Positions 9,825-17,935 of a stretch of 64,000 nt of DNA are shown here, piece by piece. This stretch comes from Conchocele bisecta. Taxonomy: Eukaryota; Mollusca; Bivalvia; Lucinida; Thyasiridae. How positions within the stretch are numbered: position 1 is the first letter of the stretch; the number at the start of each line of letters is the position of its first letter. A program made the position numbers and the translations under genes. Where the stretch lies: positions 186,001 through 250,000 of the forward strand of contig JAQRGA010000165.1 in assembly GCA_029237695.1 (NCBI GenBank), in the 5' to 3' direction. The notes beneath the pieces are model-generated. The model was not told where the DNA came from and searched no databases. It was given only the letters and a program-made list of their open reading frames with translations.

Positions 9825-10505
9825 TTAATTTATAACTTTATAAGCAGTTGGTTGATCGGTCTTTAGCAGAAGCTTGGCGTGCTTAGTTTCCGAAAGCATC
9901 TGTCGAACCTCCAGGCGCTCCTCGCGCGTTGGGATAACGTCATTCTCTCGAAGACAGTCATCGAATGAGTCTCGGTCCTTGCAGTGGAAGAGGGCGACCC
10001 ATTTCGTTTGCTCGCTCAGATCCTTGAGGACGGCGTTGTACTTTTGAGTGGAGATCCATACGCTTTGCGTAGCATGGCGGCCAGAAAATGCGAGCTCGGA
10101 GAGCATGTCCTTCTTTTTGGTCATCGCCGCCTTGGCCGAGCAATCGTCAATCACGTATAGGGTGGGCTCGCCCTGAAATATTTGGTATAAACCACGCAAC
10201 CAATCGTGAAGCCTATCACCGGGGTCAATAACGTATACCTCAGGATCGGTCCATATCCAAGGGCGCCGCTGATAAGTCTCGTTGTGTCTCACAGTGGGAC
10301 ATAGGATCACAATGTGACGAAAGACATCGCGGTAGGACCCCTCGAGCAAGTCGAGGATAAAAACCGTTTTTCCACATCCTGTCTGCCCACATATTATGGC
10401 AGAGTGGGCATCTCCAATCGTGAATTGGTATTGATATTTAATTAATTCTGTAGAATTAGTATAAAGCTGAGACGTATCGACCATCTTCGATGTTGAGTTG
10501 TGCAT
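9825..10505 (-). CDS. A32/FtsK-HerA-type genome-packaging ATPase
   Basis: This P-loop ATPase would pump the genome into the capsid. Walker A is GQTGCGKT near residue 40, and Walker B is LYVIDD near residue 117. The 226-residue length fits the compact packaging ATPases of Polintons and related viruses. SVWISTQKYN follows Walker B at the place of the sensor motif. The frame is fully open in E1. The first 50 bp overlap the end of the capsid gene upstream in a different frame, so the two are probably co-expressed. The ATG at 10505 is used because it is the most upstream; MVDTSQ at 10484 is an alternative. Confidence 0.88.
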   Translation of the reverse strand: MHNSTSKMVDTSQLYTNSTELIKYQYQFTIGDAHSAIICGQTGCGKTVFILDLLEGSYRDVFRHIVILCPTVRHNETYQRRPWIWTDPEVYVIDPGDRLHDWLRGLYQIFQGEPTLYVIDDCSAKAAMTKKKDMLSELAFSGRHATQSVWISTQKYNAVLKDLSEQTKWVALFHCKDRDSFDDCLRENDVIPTREERLEVRQMLSETKHAKLLLKTDQPTAYKVIN

Positions 10506-11751
10506 CTGTAATTATATATAAGTACACGTTCAATGGCCTGGCTCCATCCGCCTCTTTGGTTATTTGGATCGTCACACCCTCGCTAGCGTTCTCAACTTGG
10601 CGTCCACTACCGTGCATTTGGTCGTCGTCGCTGGCTCGCATGTCTAGCCATAACGCGTATTTGGTAGTCAGGAACTCCGCGAGGGAGACGGCTGAGAGCT
10701 GCAGGTCTTTGGCAACCGCGGCAACCTCCGGGGAGCGCTTAGAGCCGGCAGCAAACTGCTTTCTTACTTCGTCCCACTGCTGGTGTGCGCGAAGACCCGC
10801 GCTGTAGAGTTGATTGGGGACTCTCTCGATCGTCACCTCTACCTTTGTGATTTTGGGGTTATAGAATTTGTCTGGTTTTCTAGCACCGAGCGCGAACCGA
10901 GCATCCTCGAACAACATCAGTATACCTTTCATCGAGCGGGCGGGTACGTTGACATTAATATTCCACAATGTGTCGCCATTGTCTTTCGTCATCTTGCGGT
11001 GACGAAGAACTCGGTCGTAAAGTATGGCAACGCGCCCGGCGTACTGGGTTCTGATCAATCGCGCGAGTTCGGGCATCGTGACCATGTCGTACTCCAGCGA
11101 AACATTATCGATCGTATACGTCGATGTCATGTCGGTGGCTATGATAACTCGACCGTAGTCGTTGAACGTTAGTTCGTATTCGAGGCGGTCAGCCAAAGCA
11201 CTCTGATAGTATGGCATGTGGCTCTCCAGCAACTCAAAGTCGAGCGGGATGTAGAATCGGTTGCCGTAAGCGGCCGCGATCGCGTTGTCGCTCGCGACGT
11301 TATCTACCTTGTTACCAGCCCCGATTCTAAGTTTGGTTACGTTCTTATTTTTGCTGACGACAATACCCTGATAGACCGCGTTTTCACGCTGTTGTGTCGT
11401 CTTCCACAGGTCCTGATAGCAATGGTAGACGTCGCTGTCGTCGATCGACATCACCTCATTACCAGAAATCTTTATCATGGTCTTCTTGACGATGGCGCGA
11501 CCCAGGTTCTGAACGACGGTTCGGTCCGCGTCTGTCGACGTCAGTGAAATAGTGAAAGCGAGGCGAACAGTACCAGGCACAATGACGTCGCTGGCTCCGA
11601 GGTTGGGGAAGCGGACTAAGAGCTGCTGGTTCTGGTCGATCGTCGATGGGTTGTTTGTAATAACGACACTCTGTCTCACGCCTTTTGCCCCGAGGGGCTC
11701 ACGCAGTCTGCGATATGGATTGAGTTTGCGACCGTATTGACTCGAAGACAT
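10456..11751 (-). CDS. Probable double-jelly-roll major capsid protein
   Basis: An intact 431-residue ORF sits next to the packaging ATPase, the usual place of the major capsid gene. The sequence is beta-rich with two repeated halves. The first ends near RLEYELTFNDYGRV, and the second ends in VYLYIITDAQLNIEDG, resembling the C-terminal strands of jelly-roll capsid proteins. A basic N-terminus (MSSSQYGRKLNPYRRLREP) could contact the genome or the membrane. It is at the small end of the size range for such proteins. The start is fixed by conservation with E2. Capsid identity is inferred from size, composition and position, not from a database match. Confidence 0.62.
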   Translation of the reverse strand: MSSSQYGRKLNPYRRLREPLGAKGVRQSVVITNNPSTIDQNQQLLVRFPNLGASDVIVPGTVRLAFTISLTSTDADRTVVQNLGRAIVKKTMIKISGNEVMSIDDSDVYHCYQDLWKTTQQRENAVYQGIVVSKNKNVTKLRIGAGNKVDNVASDNAIAAAYGNRFYIPLDFELLESHMPYYQSALADRLEYELTFNDYGRVIIATDMTSTYTIDNVSLEYDMVTMPELARLIRTQYAGRVAILYDRVLRHRKMTKDNGDTLWNINVNVPARSMKGILMLFEDARFALGARKPDKFYNPKITKVEVTIERVPNQLYSAGLRAHQQWDEVRKQFAAGSKRSPEVAAVAKDLQLSAVSLAEFLTTKYALWLDMRASDDDQMHGSGRQVENASEGVTIQITKEADGARPLNVYLYIITDAQLNIEDGRYVSALY

Positions 11752-11847
11752 AATTTCAGTTAAAATAAATAACTCTATTAAACCCGAATGGTTTTGTCTT
11801 TAATACATAATTATTATAAATAATTAAAAGCTGATTACGATATTGAC
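11752..11847. promoter_or_regulatory. Bidirectional promoter between MCP and coiled-coil gene
   Basis: This 96-bp gap between divergent genes holds AAATAACTCTATTAAACCCG and TCTTTAATACAT, both conserved in the equivalent gap of E2 (45306-45370). The surroundings are AT-rich (AATTATTATAAATAATT). It is the only spacer that can serve both virion genes, so it is very likely their promoter. Confidence 0.6.
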
Positions 11848-13106
11848 ATGGATGAAATCGGCAGAGACGATTACCTCGATGGTGATGTTGACATCGATGA
11901 CGAAACTACATTCATAGAGACACCAGCCGGCGATGAAATAGGTGTCGCTATCAACACCTTTGCTCTAAGTCGGGAATTAATCAATTCAGCGTAGACGACT
12001 ACTACAACAGTTTGGCAGAAAAAGGTGTGGTCCTATCTGTCGGCCGCGACTACTCCAAGTTCGAATTGGATCTGCGTGGTAGGTTGCGACTAAAAGCATC
12101 AAATGTCCAGATCGTCAACATGAGGACCGGAAAACCCCTATCGCTGAACACCATTGCTGGAATCCGGGGCGGTGGCGAAATCATAAAGAACGAACTAGGA
12201 TTCGTAGATTGGGCGCGTGGTAAAACAATTATGCCGACCCGGGCTGTAGAGACCCTACATTCTACAGACGAAACGATGGCGAAGACGGCCGCCGCGATAG
12301 AAACTGTCGAGCTCAGCGAGGTCCCTCGTGTAGCCACCGACGCTATTCACACAATGGAGCTCAACGAAAGCGAGATAGACGGAATACTCAGGACGATGAA
12401 TGACCCCCCGTTACCTCTTCGCGAACTCCGGGGACTCGATATGGCTATGCAAACAGTCCGGGGCGAATTGGTCCATAACCTCGCCAAACTCACGGCGCTG
12501 GATGAACATATCGCGCTAGAAGAAAGGAAACTGGAGGAAGCCCGTGGCGATAGAGAATCTACCGAGCGGATCACAGAACGCCTGCGGTCGTTGCGGGACG
12601 AAAGAGCAGCTCGCTTAGAGGCTGCATCGACTAACCGTGAGGCTCTCCGCACCCAAATAAGTCGGATCCGCGAAACAATCTCGAGGGTTGTGCACGAGGA
12701 CACGACACTCGGTGAGCGTCTTCGCACTGTGTTCAGAGAGCAGGGCATCACAATAGTGAGCATCGTCACAGCTTTCGGCATGATTATATCTACCATAGTT
12801 TCAGCTTTCACTGGTGGTGCGACGCCAGCAGCCGCGCCAGCACCCACACCACCACCCGCGCCATCCGGTGGAGTCAAGGAATGGGTAAAAAAACAACTAA
12901 AAGCCCTCGCCAGTCTCCTGGCTAAATTAGCCGGAAAGGTGGCTGCCGCGCTGCCTGGGTTGATAGGAGGTATTGTTTCTTATTTGCTATCTATATTATC
13001 AAAAACCGTCGGATGGCTCGCCGAGAATGCTTGGGCTTTTATCGTGGCGATCGCCGGTCTCCTACTTTTAGCCTCCCGAGAGTTCCTAAAACCAAAGCGC
13101 AAATAG
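11848..13106 (+). pseudogene. Coiled-coil, membrane-active virion protein, frameshifted
   Basis: Starting at 11848, the first ~48 codons are acidic (DDYLDGD) and match the E2 copy. One base is missing near 11990 and the frame continues from 12012 for 364 residues. Downstream come a VGRDYSKFELD motif, a long coiled coil (about residues 140-240 of the open part), a hydrophobic segment (ITIVSIVTAFGMIISTIVSAF), an Ala/Pro linker, an amphipathic Lys/Ala/Leu-rich stretch (KQLKALASLLAKLAGKVAAA), two more hydrophobic segments and a basic tail (KPKRK). This layout fits a membrane-penetration or capsid-internal protein. The use of a later start cannot be ruled out. It overlaps the next gene's stop by 21 bp, as in E2. 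Confidence 0.7.
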
Positions 13107-14531
13107 TCCGAAAGCCGCGAGGGCGACGACGAGCCCTAATTTCTCCTCCTCGTGGGTTGTGCTTCCAATTTCAACATTGTTGATGGTTGGTGTTTTCGCT
13201 CCTATTCCAATCCAATCGTGATTGGAATAATTGGGGGAACTTGCTGCGGGTGGAACACTGGGTTCAAATGAACTTGATGGGGGGCCCAATTCGTTAATTG
13301 GGGTTGGTGTGGTGTGTGTATCCAATTCGTGAATTGGGGGTTTTATGAAATCGGTTCCACTGTTGAACCCGATCATGTTGGGGGTGCGCTTGATGATATC
13401 CGTGTTCACGTTACCGTTGTGGCCGATTTTTTGATTGGCGGTGGCGATTACGATCTGATTATTGTAACCGTCAACCGGATCGTCTCGTAGTATCATATTG
13501 CTCGGCGCCATATAAAGACCTATTCCAAATACATAGACTACTGGGGTGCTGGCATTCTGCAAAACGTCTTGATAATTCTGGATCGCCTTCTCCAGGTCCA
13601 CCCTAGCTGAGATGGCGTCCTCTACAAGTGCCAAGAATTGTTTTTGTGCATCAAACGCCGTTCCCGTGCCCAGTATAGAACTGCGAGTTTGCTTCTGTGC
13701 GCCGAGGATGGCCCAGACATATGTGCGAATGGAATCGTTGAGGCGGGTAACCCCGGCCTGCGTGAACCCTTGACCCGTATCTAACATAAATGTACCCCAC
13801 GCGTCCTGAACCTCAGCAGCCTGCTGTATGTAATCGACGTGAGCCCGTTTCGGAGGTAACATTTTACAAGAAAACACGCCACAGTGCCGACCTCCAGACA
13901 CTTCCGGCCCGAAAGTCATCGTCGCCGGGTCAAAATTCCCGGCGTTCCGACTGATAATGTGGTCGCCGGAGTGATCGTGTCTAAAATCAGTCTGCGTCCA
14001 ATTCCCGGACTGGCCCCGAATGAGAACGTACCCGAGGCCGGTGGTGGTAGGAAATGCTTTCTGTCTCCAGTCCGCGTCTTTTGAAACGTTAAATTCGTTA
14101 CACAGTCTTTCAAACGCCATACGGTCGTATGCGTTGGAAATGGGATCCCAGGCGTCGTCTTGAGGTAGTGAAATACCTAGTTCTTTGAGAATCCTCCTAA
14201 TTGTGTAATACATGTGAAAGTTGTAGACACTTAGGAGCATGACATTCTTGGATGTCAGATGGTCTTGATGCGAAACTCCACAACCGGCTGTTGCTATTTG
14301 GTTCTGCCAAAACTGCATCGGTGTTGCTTTCCACCCGTTTACCGCCTCCATCGTAGTAATCTTGGGCAACCTATATTGTTCAAAGATGTCGGGAAAGTTG
14401 GTGGTAAAGCCACTGTCCGGTTTAACTGTTACAGTTGGGTCTACAAGGTGGTTAACAACGTCTTTTTGCGTGTATTTACCTCCGACCGCGTACTTTGCAT
14501 TAGAATTAAAGCTAAATGCTTTGGTATCCAT
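13086..14531 (-). CDS. Conserved ~470-residue protein, unknown function
   Basis: An intact ORF of 481 residues starts MDTKAFSFNSNAKYAVGG. Conserved blocks include NFPDIFEQYRLP, WKATPMQFWQNQ, YYTIRRILKELGI and GIGLYMAPSNMILRDDPVDG. The last 17 residues (LVVALAAFGLFALWF region) form a C-terminal membrane anchor behind a variable linker. That linker contains several short palindromes encoding IHELD- or NHDWI-like words. The E2 copy is also open; E3 keeps only the first quarter. It lies amid virion genes, so a structural or entry-related role is plausible, but I do not recognise the family. Its start is only 14 bp from the divergent penton gene. Confidence 0.75.
   Translation of the reverse strand: MDTKAFSFNSNAKYAVGGKYTQKDVVNHLVDPTVTVKPDSGFTTNFPDIFEQYRLPKITTMEAVNGWKATPMQFWQNQIATAGCGVSHQDHLTSKNVMLLSVYNFHMYYTIRRILKELGISLPQDDAWDPISNAYDRMAFERLCNEFNVSKDADWRQKAFPTTTGLGYVLIRGQSGNWTQTDFRHDHSGDHIISRNAGNFDPATMTFGPEVSGGRHCGVFSCKMLPPKRAHVDYIQQAAEVQDAWGTFMLDTGQGFTQAGVTRLNDSIRTYVWAILGAQKQTRSSILGTGTAFDAQKQFLALVEDAISARVDLEKAIQNYQDVLQNASTPVVYVFGIGLYMAPSNMILRDDPVDGYNNQIVIATANQKIGHNGNVNTDIIKRTPNMIGFNSGTDFIKPPIHELDTHTTPTPINELGPPSSSFEPSVPPAASSPNYSNHDWIGIGAKTPTINNVEIGSTTHEEEKLGLVVALAAFGLFALWF
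13207..13338. repeat. Short palindromes in the C-terminal linker
   Basis: Three palindromes lie at 13207-13233 (CCAATCGTGATTGG with flanking CCAAT/AATTGG), 13285-13302 (CCCAATTCGTTAATTGGG) and 13321-13338 (CCAATTCGTGAATTGG). The corresponding linker of the E2 copy lacks them and is instead Ser/Thr/Pro/Ala-rich. Confidence 0.75.
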
Positions 14532-14545
14532 TGAAAGATATTATT

Positions 14546-15232
14546 ATGTTTGCTACTATCACTAATGTTCAAAAAGAGAGTTGTGAACTTCAAAAATCAA
14601 TCGACAACTGCTGCGGGAAACGTCGGGTAGGCCTCAGATCAATCATGTTCACGGTTGGGTGGGAGAATGTGGGGAAGAATGAAGGGTTTGGCTATGTGAA
14701 GGATGGACGCACAGTAGGTGTACAGCTGCCTCCCGGACTGTGGAGTTTTAGACAGGTCAAAGATTTTGTCGCCTCAGAGCTTGACGGTAAAGTCAACCTC
14801 ACTGTATCGAAGGCTACCGGGCTCGCAACAATTACCATCGGCCCAGACAGTCGGGTAAGGATCTCCCCGACGTTGGGTATTCGACTCGGTTTTAAAGAGA
14901 CATACTCGGCGAATATAGGATTGTTTGCCCCGGGTGAGTACCTCGGTGATAACCCGGTGGACTTCCCCTTCAGGAAAACTCTCGGGGTGCACCTGGATCG
15001 GGTGAACACATCGTACAACATGGTAGACGGAGCTCCCAGCACATTACTGAAAACCGTGCAAGCCAGTGATTGTTTCTTTGGGGAGACTGTGACCTTAGAC
15101 TTCCCACACCCCGAGATGAAAGTTTTAGAATCTGGACATATCCACGAATTTACGGTCTCTATTCTTGATGATCAAGAGAGAAAGTTGAATAACTATTACC
15201 CGATTTCGGTCGTTCTCGAAATTTCCAATTAA
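14546..15232 (+). CDS. Probable penton/minor capsid protein
   Basis: The ATG at 14546 (MFATITNVQ) is chosen because E3 conserves it; an upstream in-frame ATG overlaps the divergent gene. The 228 residues look beta-rich. The C-terminus SGHIHEFTVSILDD followed by YYPISVVLEIS resembles the last strands of single-jelly-roll penton proteins of Polinton-like viruses. It lies directly before the fibre-like gene, as pentons do next to their fibres. The identification is by pattern and position; a search of structure models would decide it. Confidence 0.5.
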   Translation: MFATITNVQKESCELQKSIDNCCGKRRVGLRSIMFTVGWENVGKNEGFGYVKDGRTVGVQLPPGLWSFRQVKDFVASELDGKVNLTVSKATGLATITIGPDSRVRISPTLGIRLGFKETYSANIGLFAPGEYLGDNPVDFPFRKTLGVHLDRVNTSYNMVDGAPSTLLKTVQASDCFFGETVTLDFPHPEMKVLESGHIHEFTVSILDDQERKLNNYYPISVVLEISN

Positions 15233-15264
15233 TTAAACACATGTTCGTAATATAATTATTGAAA

Positions 15265-15929
15265 ATGGGTATATACGGACCAGGTAATTCTTCCCTTGAA
15301 CGGGTGACAGATATAAAGAATTTGGAACCGGCAGAAGGGGGATTCATCCCGACAGAGAGCGACTTTTTATCTACCGAAAACACAAAGGCCTTGATCAATA
15401 CGACTATATCGGAGGCCACAAACGCAATTCACAGGAGTATAGCACAGCTTAGAGTAGACGTCCTGACGGCGACTGCACAAGTTCGCGAAGAGGCACATAC
15501 AGGACGTAAGGATCTCAGTGTAAAAATAATCCAAGTTGGGGAAGAGGATCATGCAGCACTTACTGAACTAGGCGAAAAAATAACAGAATTTCGGGACGAG
15601 GCCCATAGAGAGTTTATGGAAGTTTCCGATAAACTAAAACGTGTTCGTAGAGCCGCGAACAAAGCGCTTGAGGAGACCTCTGAAAGGGTTCGTGTTGAGG
15701 CCCATACCGCTATCGGGGGACTTGCCGAATTGTTGAACACATCTGTAGAGCAGAAGAACTGGGGGTTGGAGTCAATAAACCCGCTGGAGATAATTCCGCG
15801 GTGATTTTGTTCGCCAGTGACGATCCAATTAGACTTTCCGAAGGTAGTGTTATTAACTTTGTTACGAAAATCGCTGACCCAGTGAGTTCTTCCACTATTG
15901 TTACATTGTTAATTGAACTTGATTTGTAA
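15265..15929 (+). pseudogene. Fibre-like protein, head largely deleted
   Basis: The tail MGIYGPGNSS matches the short tail of the E3 fibre and could dock onto the penton. A long alpha-helical, coiled-coil shaft follows (about residues 40-160, with REEAHTGRKDL and KLKRVRRAANKALEE). After residue ~168 the frame breaks. The last 43 codons of the head are readable at 15801-15929 in another frame (GSVINFVTKIAD, LLIELDL). Compared with E4, about 85 residues of the head are missing. The product would lack a receptor-binding domain. Confidence 0.6.
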
Positions 15930-15950
15930 AATACCAATATATTGAATATC

Positions 15951-16595
15951 ATGAACGAATCACCGCTTCCAATACCAACAATGTTGGATACCAATCCAAT
16001 TCACGAATTGGATGATATTGGCGAAAGAAGTTCAGATTTTAGGTTGGATAATATCGTCGCTATGCAGGATATTTTAGTTAGGGAATGTGAAAATAGAAAA
16101 ATAAATGCTAAAAAATATAAGCGCGCGGCGAACATAGCTGAAGCGTCTAGTACGGTTCTGGCAGGTTTATCTGTAATGAGTGGTGCGGGGACTGCTGCAA
16201 CGTTATCTACAATTGTAACAGTTCCAATTGCTGGGGTTTTGAGTGGAATTACAGTTATATCTGGAGTACTTTGTATGATAATTAGGGTGGCTGGTGTAAA
16301 ACTAGAGAAAAAAAGTAGAAAACATGATAGAATATCCATTCTCGCGAGGTCTAAGAAAAATAGCATCGATGTTATCTTGTCCAAAGCGTTGGCCGATAAT
16401 GAAATATCAAATTTAGAGTTTGAATCAGTGGTGGAAGAAATGGGGAGATATGAAGAATTAAAAAATGATATTAGAATCAAGGCGCGCGCCACCATGTCCA
16501 AGATTGAGAGTACTGATTGGGATAAATTTAGGGTAAAACTTGAAAATAAAGTCGGAGGAAATGTACCACCATTTCGAAATTGTGATATTTTGTAA
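15951..16595 (+). CDS. Two-span membrane protein with helical tail
   Basis: The ATG at 15951 starts MNESPLPIP; codons upstream of it are in frame but lack an ATG. Features are a short variable N-terminus containing a palindrome-encoded NPIHELDDIG, a basic NAKKYKRAANIAEASS segment, and two adjacent hydrophobic segments (about residues 60-110). A KLEKKSRKHDRISILARSKK helix and an acidic helical tail follow. Homologues occur at the same place in E2, E3 and E4. The KHDRI.(V/I)LARSKK.(S/R)IDVI block is the most conserved part. Probably a late membrane protein; I do not recognise the family. Confidence 0.7.
   Translation: MNESPLPIPTMLDTNPIHELDDIGERSSDFRLDNIVAMQDILVRECENRKINAKKYKRAANIAEASSTVLAGLSVMSGAGTAATLSTIVTVPIAGVLSGITVISGVLCMIIRVAGVKLEKKSRKHDRISILARSKKNSIDVILSKALADNEISNLEFESVVEEMGRYEELKNDIRIKARATMSKIESTDWDKFRVKLENKVGGNVPPFRNCDIL
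15995..16012. repeat. Short palindrome near the gene start
   Basis: TCCAATTCACGAATTGGA sits in the N-terminal codons of the membrane protein. The E4 homologue lacks it at this point, so it is an in-frame insertion. Confidence 0.75.
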
Positions 16596-16760
16596 AAATT
16601 ATTAATTAATTAATTTTAATAAAATTATAAAATTAATTATATTGGTGCAGTAAACAATTTATTAATAAATTTTAGGAAAATTATTAATTGATTTTTTATA
16701 AAATTAATTATATTGGTGCAGTAAACAATTTATTAATTAATAATTTACAAAAAAAAATGT
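16596..16760. repeat. AT-rich direct repeats
   Basis: A ~45-bp segment ending in TATTGGTGCAGTAAACAATT occurs twice (about 16635 and 16705), separated by AT-rich DNA. One inverted copy with the same TTGTTTACTGCACCAATATA words is found at the same place in E4 (about 61720-61750). Confidence 0.8.
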
Positions 16761-16762
16761 TA

Positions 16763-16828
16763 GGTCCCACCGAGGCTCGAACCCGCGCTAGCAAAACCCT
16801 TCTGGGCCCATCCCACTAAGCCTTCACT
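16763..16828 (-). ncRNA. tRNA-like Pol III transcription unit candidate
   Basis: On the minus strand the stretch has an A-box-like GGCTTAGTGGGATGG, a B box GGGTTCGAGCC about 40 nt later, a tRNA-like end GGTGGGACC, and a run of nine Ts just downstream (16749-16757) that could terminate Pol III. E3 and E4 carry comparable units near their ends. The acceptor and anticodon stems do not pair as in a normal tRNA, so this is not a functional tRNA gene. It may be a small RNA gene or a tRNA-derived relic. Confidence 0.45.
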
Positions 16829-17498
16829 TTAAATCTCATCTCTTCTCGTTTTGTTTTGGCTTAGTGGGATGTGTCACGCTCACATCTCCTTCACCCCATC
16901 ATTGGACCGATACCGCGGAACCCTCCTCTTCATTACCTCCATCCGCTATAATGTGTAGAGCGGTCAGAGTGAAGTACATGTGGCGAAACCTATCTCACTG
17001 TTGAGATATTAATGTCGGCGTCCCGACACTGACCTGTGTTTATTTCTCATTTGTTGGTGGAAATATTATATAATTATTTATTAATATGTTTTCTATATAA
17101 TATTAATTAATATGTTTTCTACATAATAGGGGGTGTTCAGCTTTAAATTATAAATATTGTTTACAAAATTAATTAAATAACGAACCATCCCGGAAATTCG
17201 TGAACTATATAACCATCACTAAGTGTTTATAAATAAACTGTGTACACACCACCTGTGTAAATCGATAGCCCGTTTACATACCATCGATAAGGATAAATAC
17301 GCTCGGGTTATAAATAACCGTGTGTGTATTATATATTACAGTGTGTTTATTTTTCCATCCCGGAAGATATAATCGTGCAAATCTCTCTAAATGGACACTT
17401 AATATGCATGTAAGGTAGGACACCTAATGTGTATGTTCATAACATATGTAATTGGAACATTGTCATCTGCTTGGTGTTGTGATTACAACGTAAATTAA
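16829..17498. other. E1 right-end non-coding region
   Basis: No gene is supported. GGCTTAGTGGGATG at about 16859 is the inverted twin of the A-box segment of the tRNA-like unit, making a large stem. GGACACTTAAT and GGACACCTAAT words around 17394-17430 recur in E4 at 61067-61100. A CATCCCGGAA(G/A) word occurs twice (17187 and 17357). The region is conserved in layout with E4 and may hold replication or transcription signals. Confidence 0.5.
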
Positions 17499-17867
17499 TT
17501 AGTTCTGTTCAATAATATTTTTTTCAATTTCTTTATAAGCGATCTCGTGGAAATGTATATTCGTAAACGAATCGTTGGGTTTTAAAAATTTTATATAATA
17601 CACCTTAGTTTCATATCCGATACGCATTATCCGTCTTAATGTTTGTATTTGCCTCTTGTATAGTTGACATAATTGCCGGTATAATATTGTAAATGCAACG
17701 TTTTTATCGGAGCGTAATAAATTACGCTGGTATTTCATGTATTCGATATCGCCTAGTGTTCTCATTTTATAGAATTTATATACAGGATTATAACCCCCGT
17801 ATTTGTCATAAACTTCTTCAACACAGTGATTAAAAAATTTCAATTCCCATTGTATTGTATTATCCAT
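17499..17867 (-). CDS. Small basic terminal protein (122 aa)
   Basis: The ATG at 17867 starts MDNTIQWELKFFNHCVEEVY. The protein is rich in Lys, Arg and Tyr (KMRTLGDIEYMKYQRN and KRQIQTLRRIMRIGYETK) with no membrane segment. E4 has a near-identical 120-residue homologue at its own left end. No such gene is seen in E2 or E3, which carry a zinc-ribbon gene there instead. Upstream AATTGAACAG matches the PolB promoter word. It may bind nucleic acid, but that is inference from composition. Confidence 0.7.
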   Translation of the reverse strand: MDNTIQWELKFFNHCVEEVYDKYGGYNPVYKFYKMRTLGDIEYMKYQRNLLRSDKNVAFTILYRQLCQLYKRQIQTLRRIMRIGYETKVYYIKFLKPNDSFTNIHFHEIAYKEIEKNIIEQN

Positions 17868-17935
17868 TTTATCTAATAATATTTGTAGTGTTTTTTCTGT
17901 TCAATTTCCAATATCATTTTGATCTCTCTTTTAAT

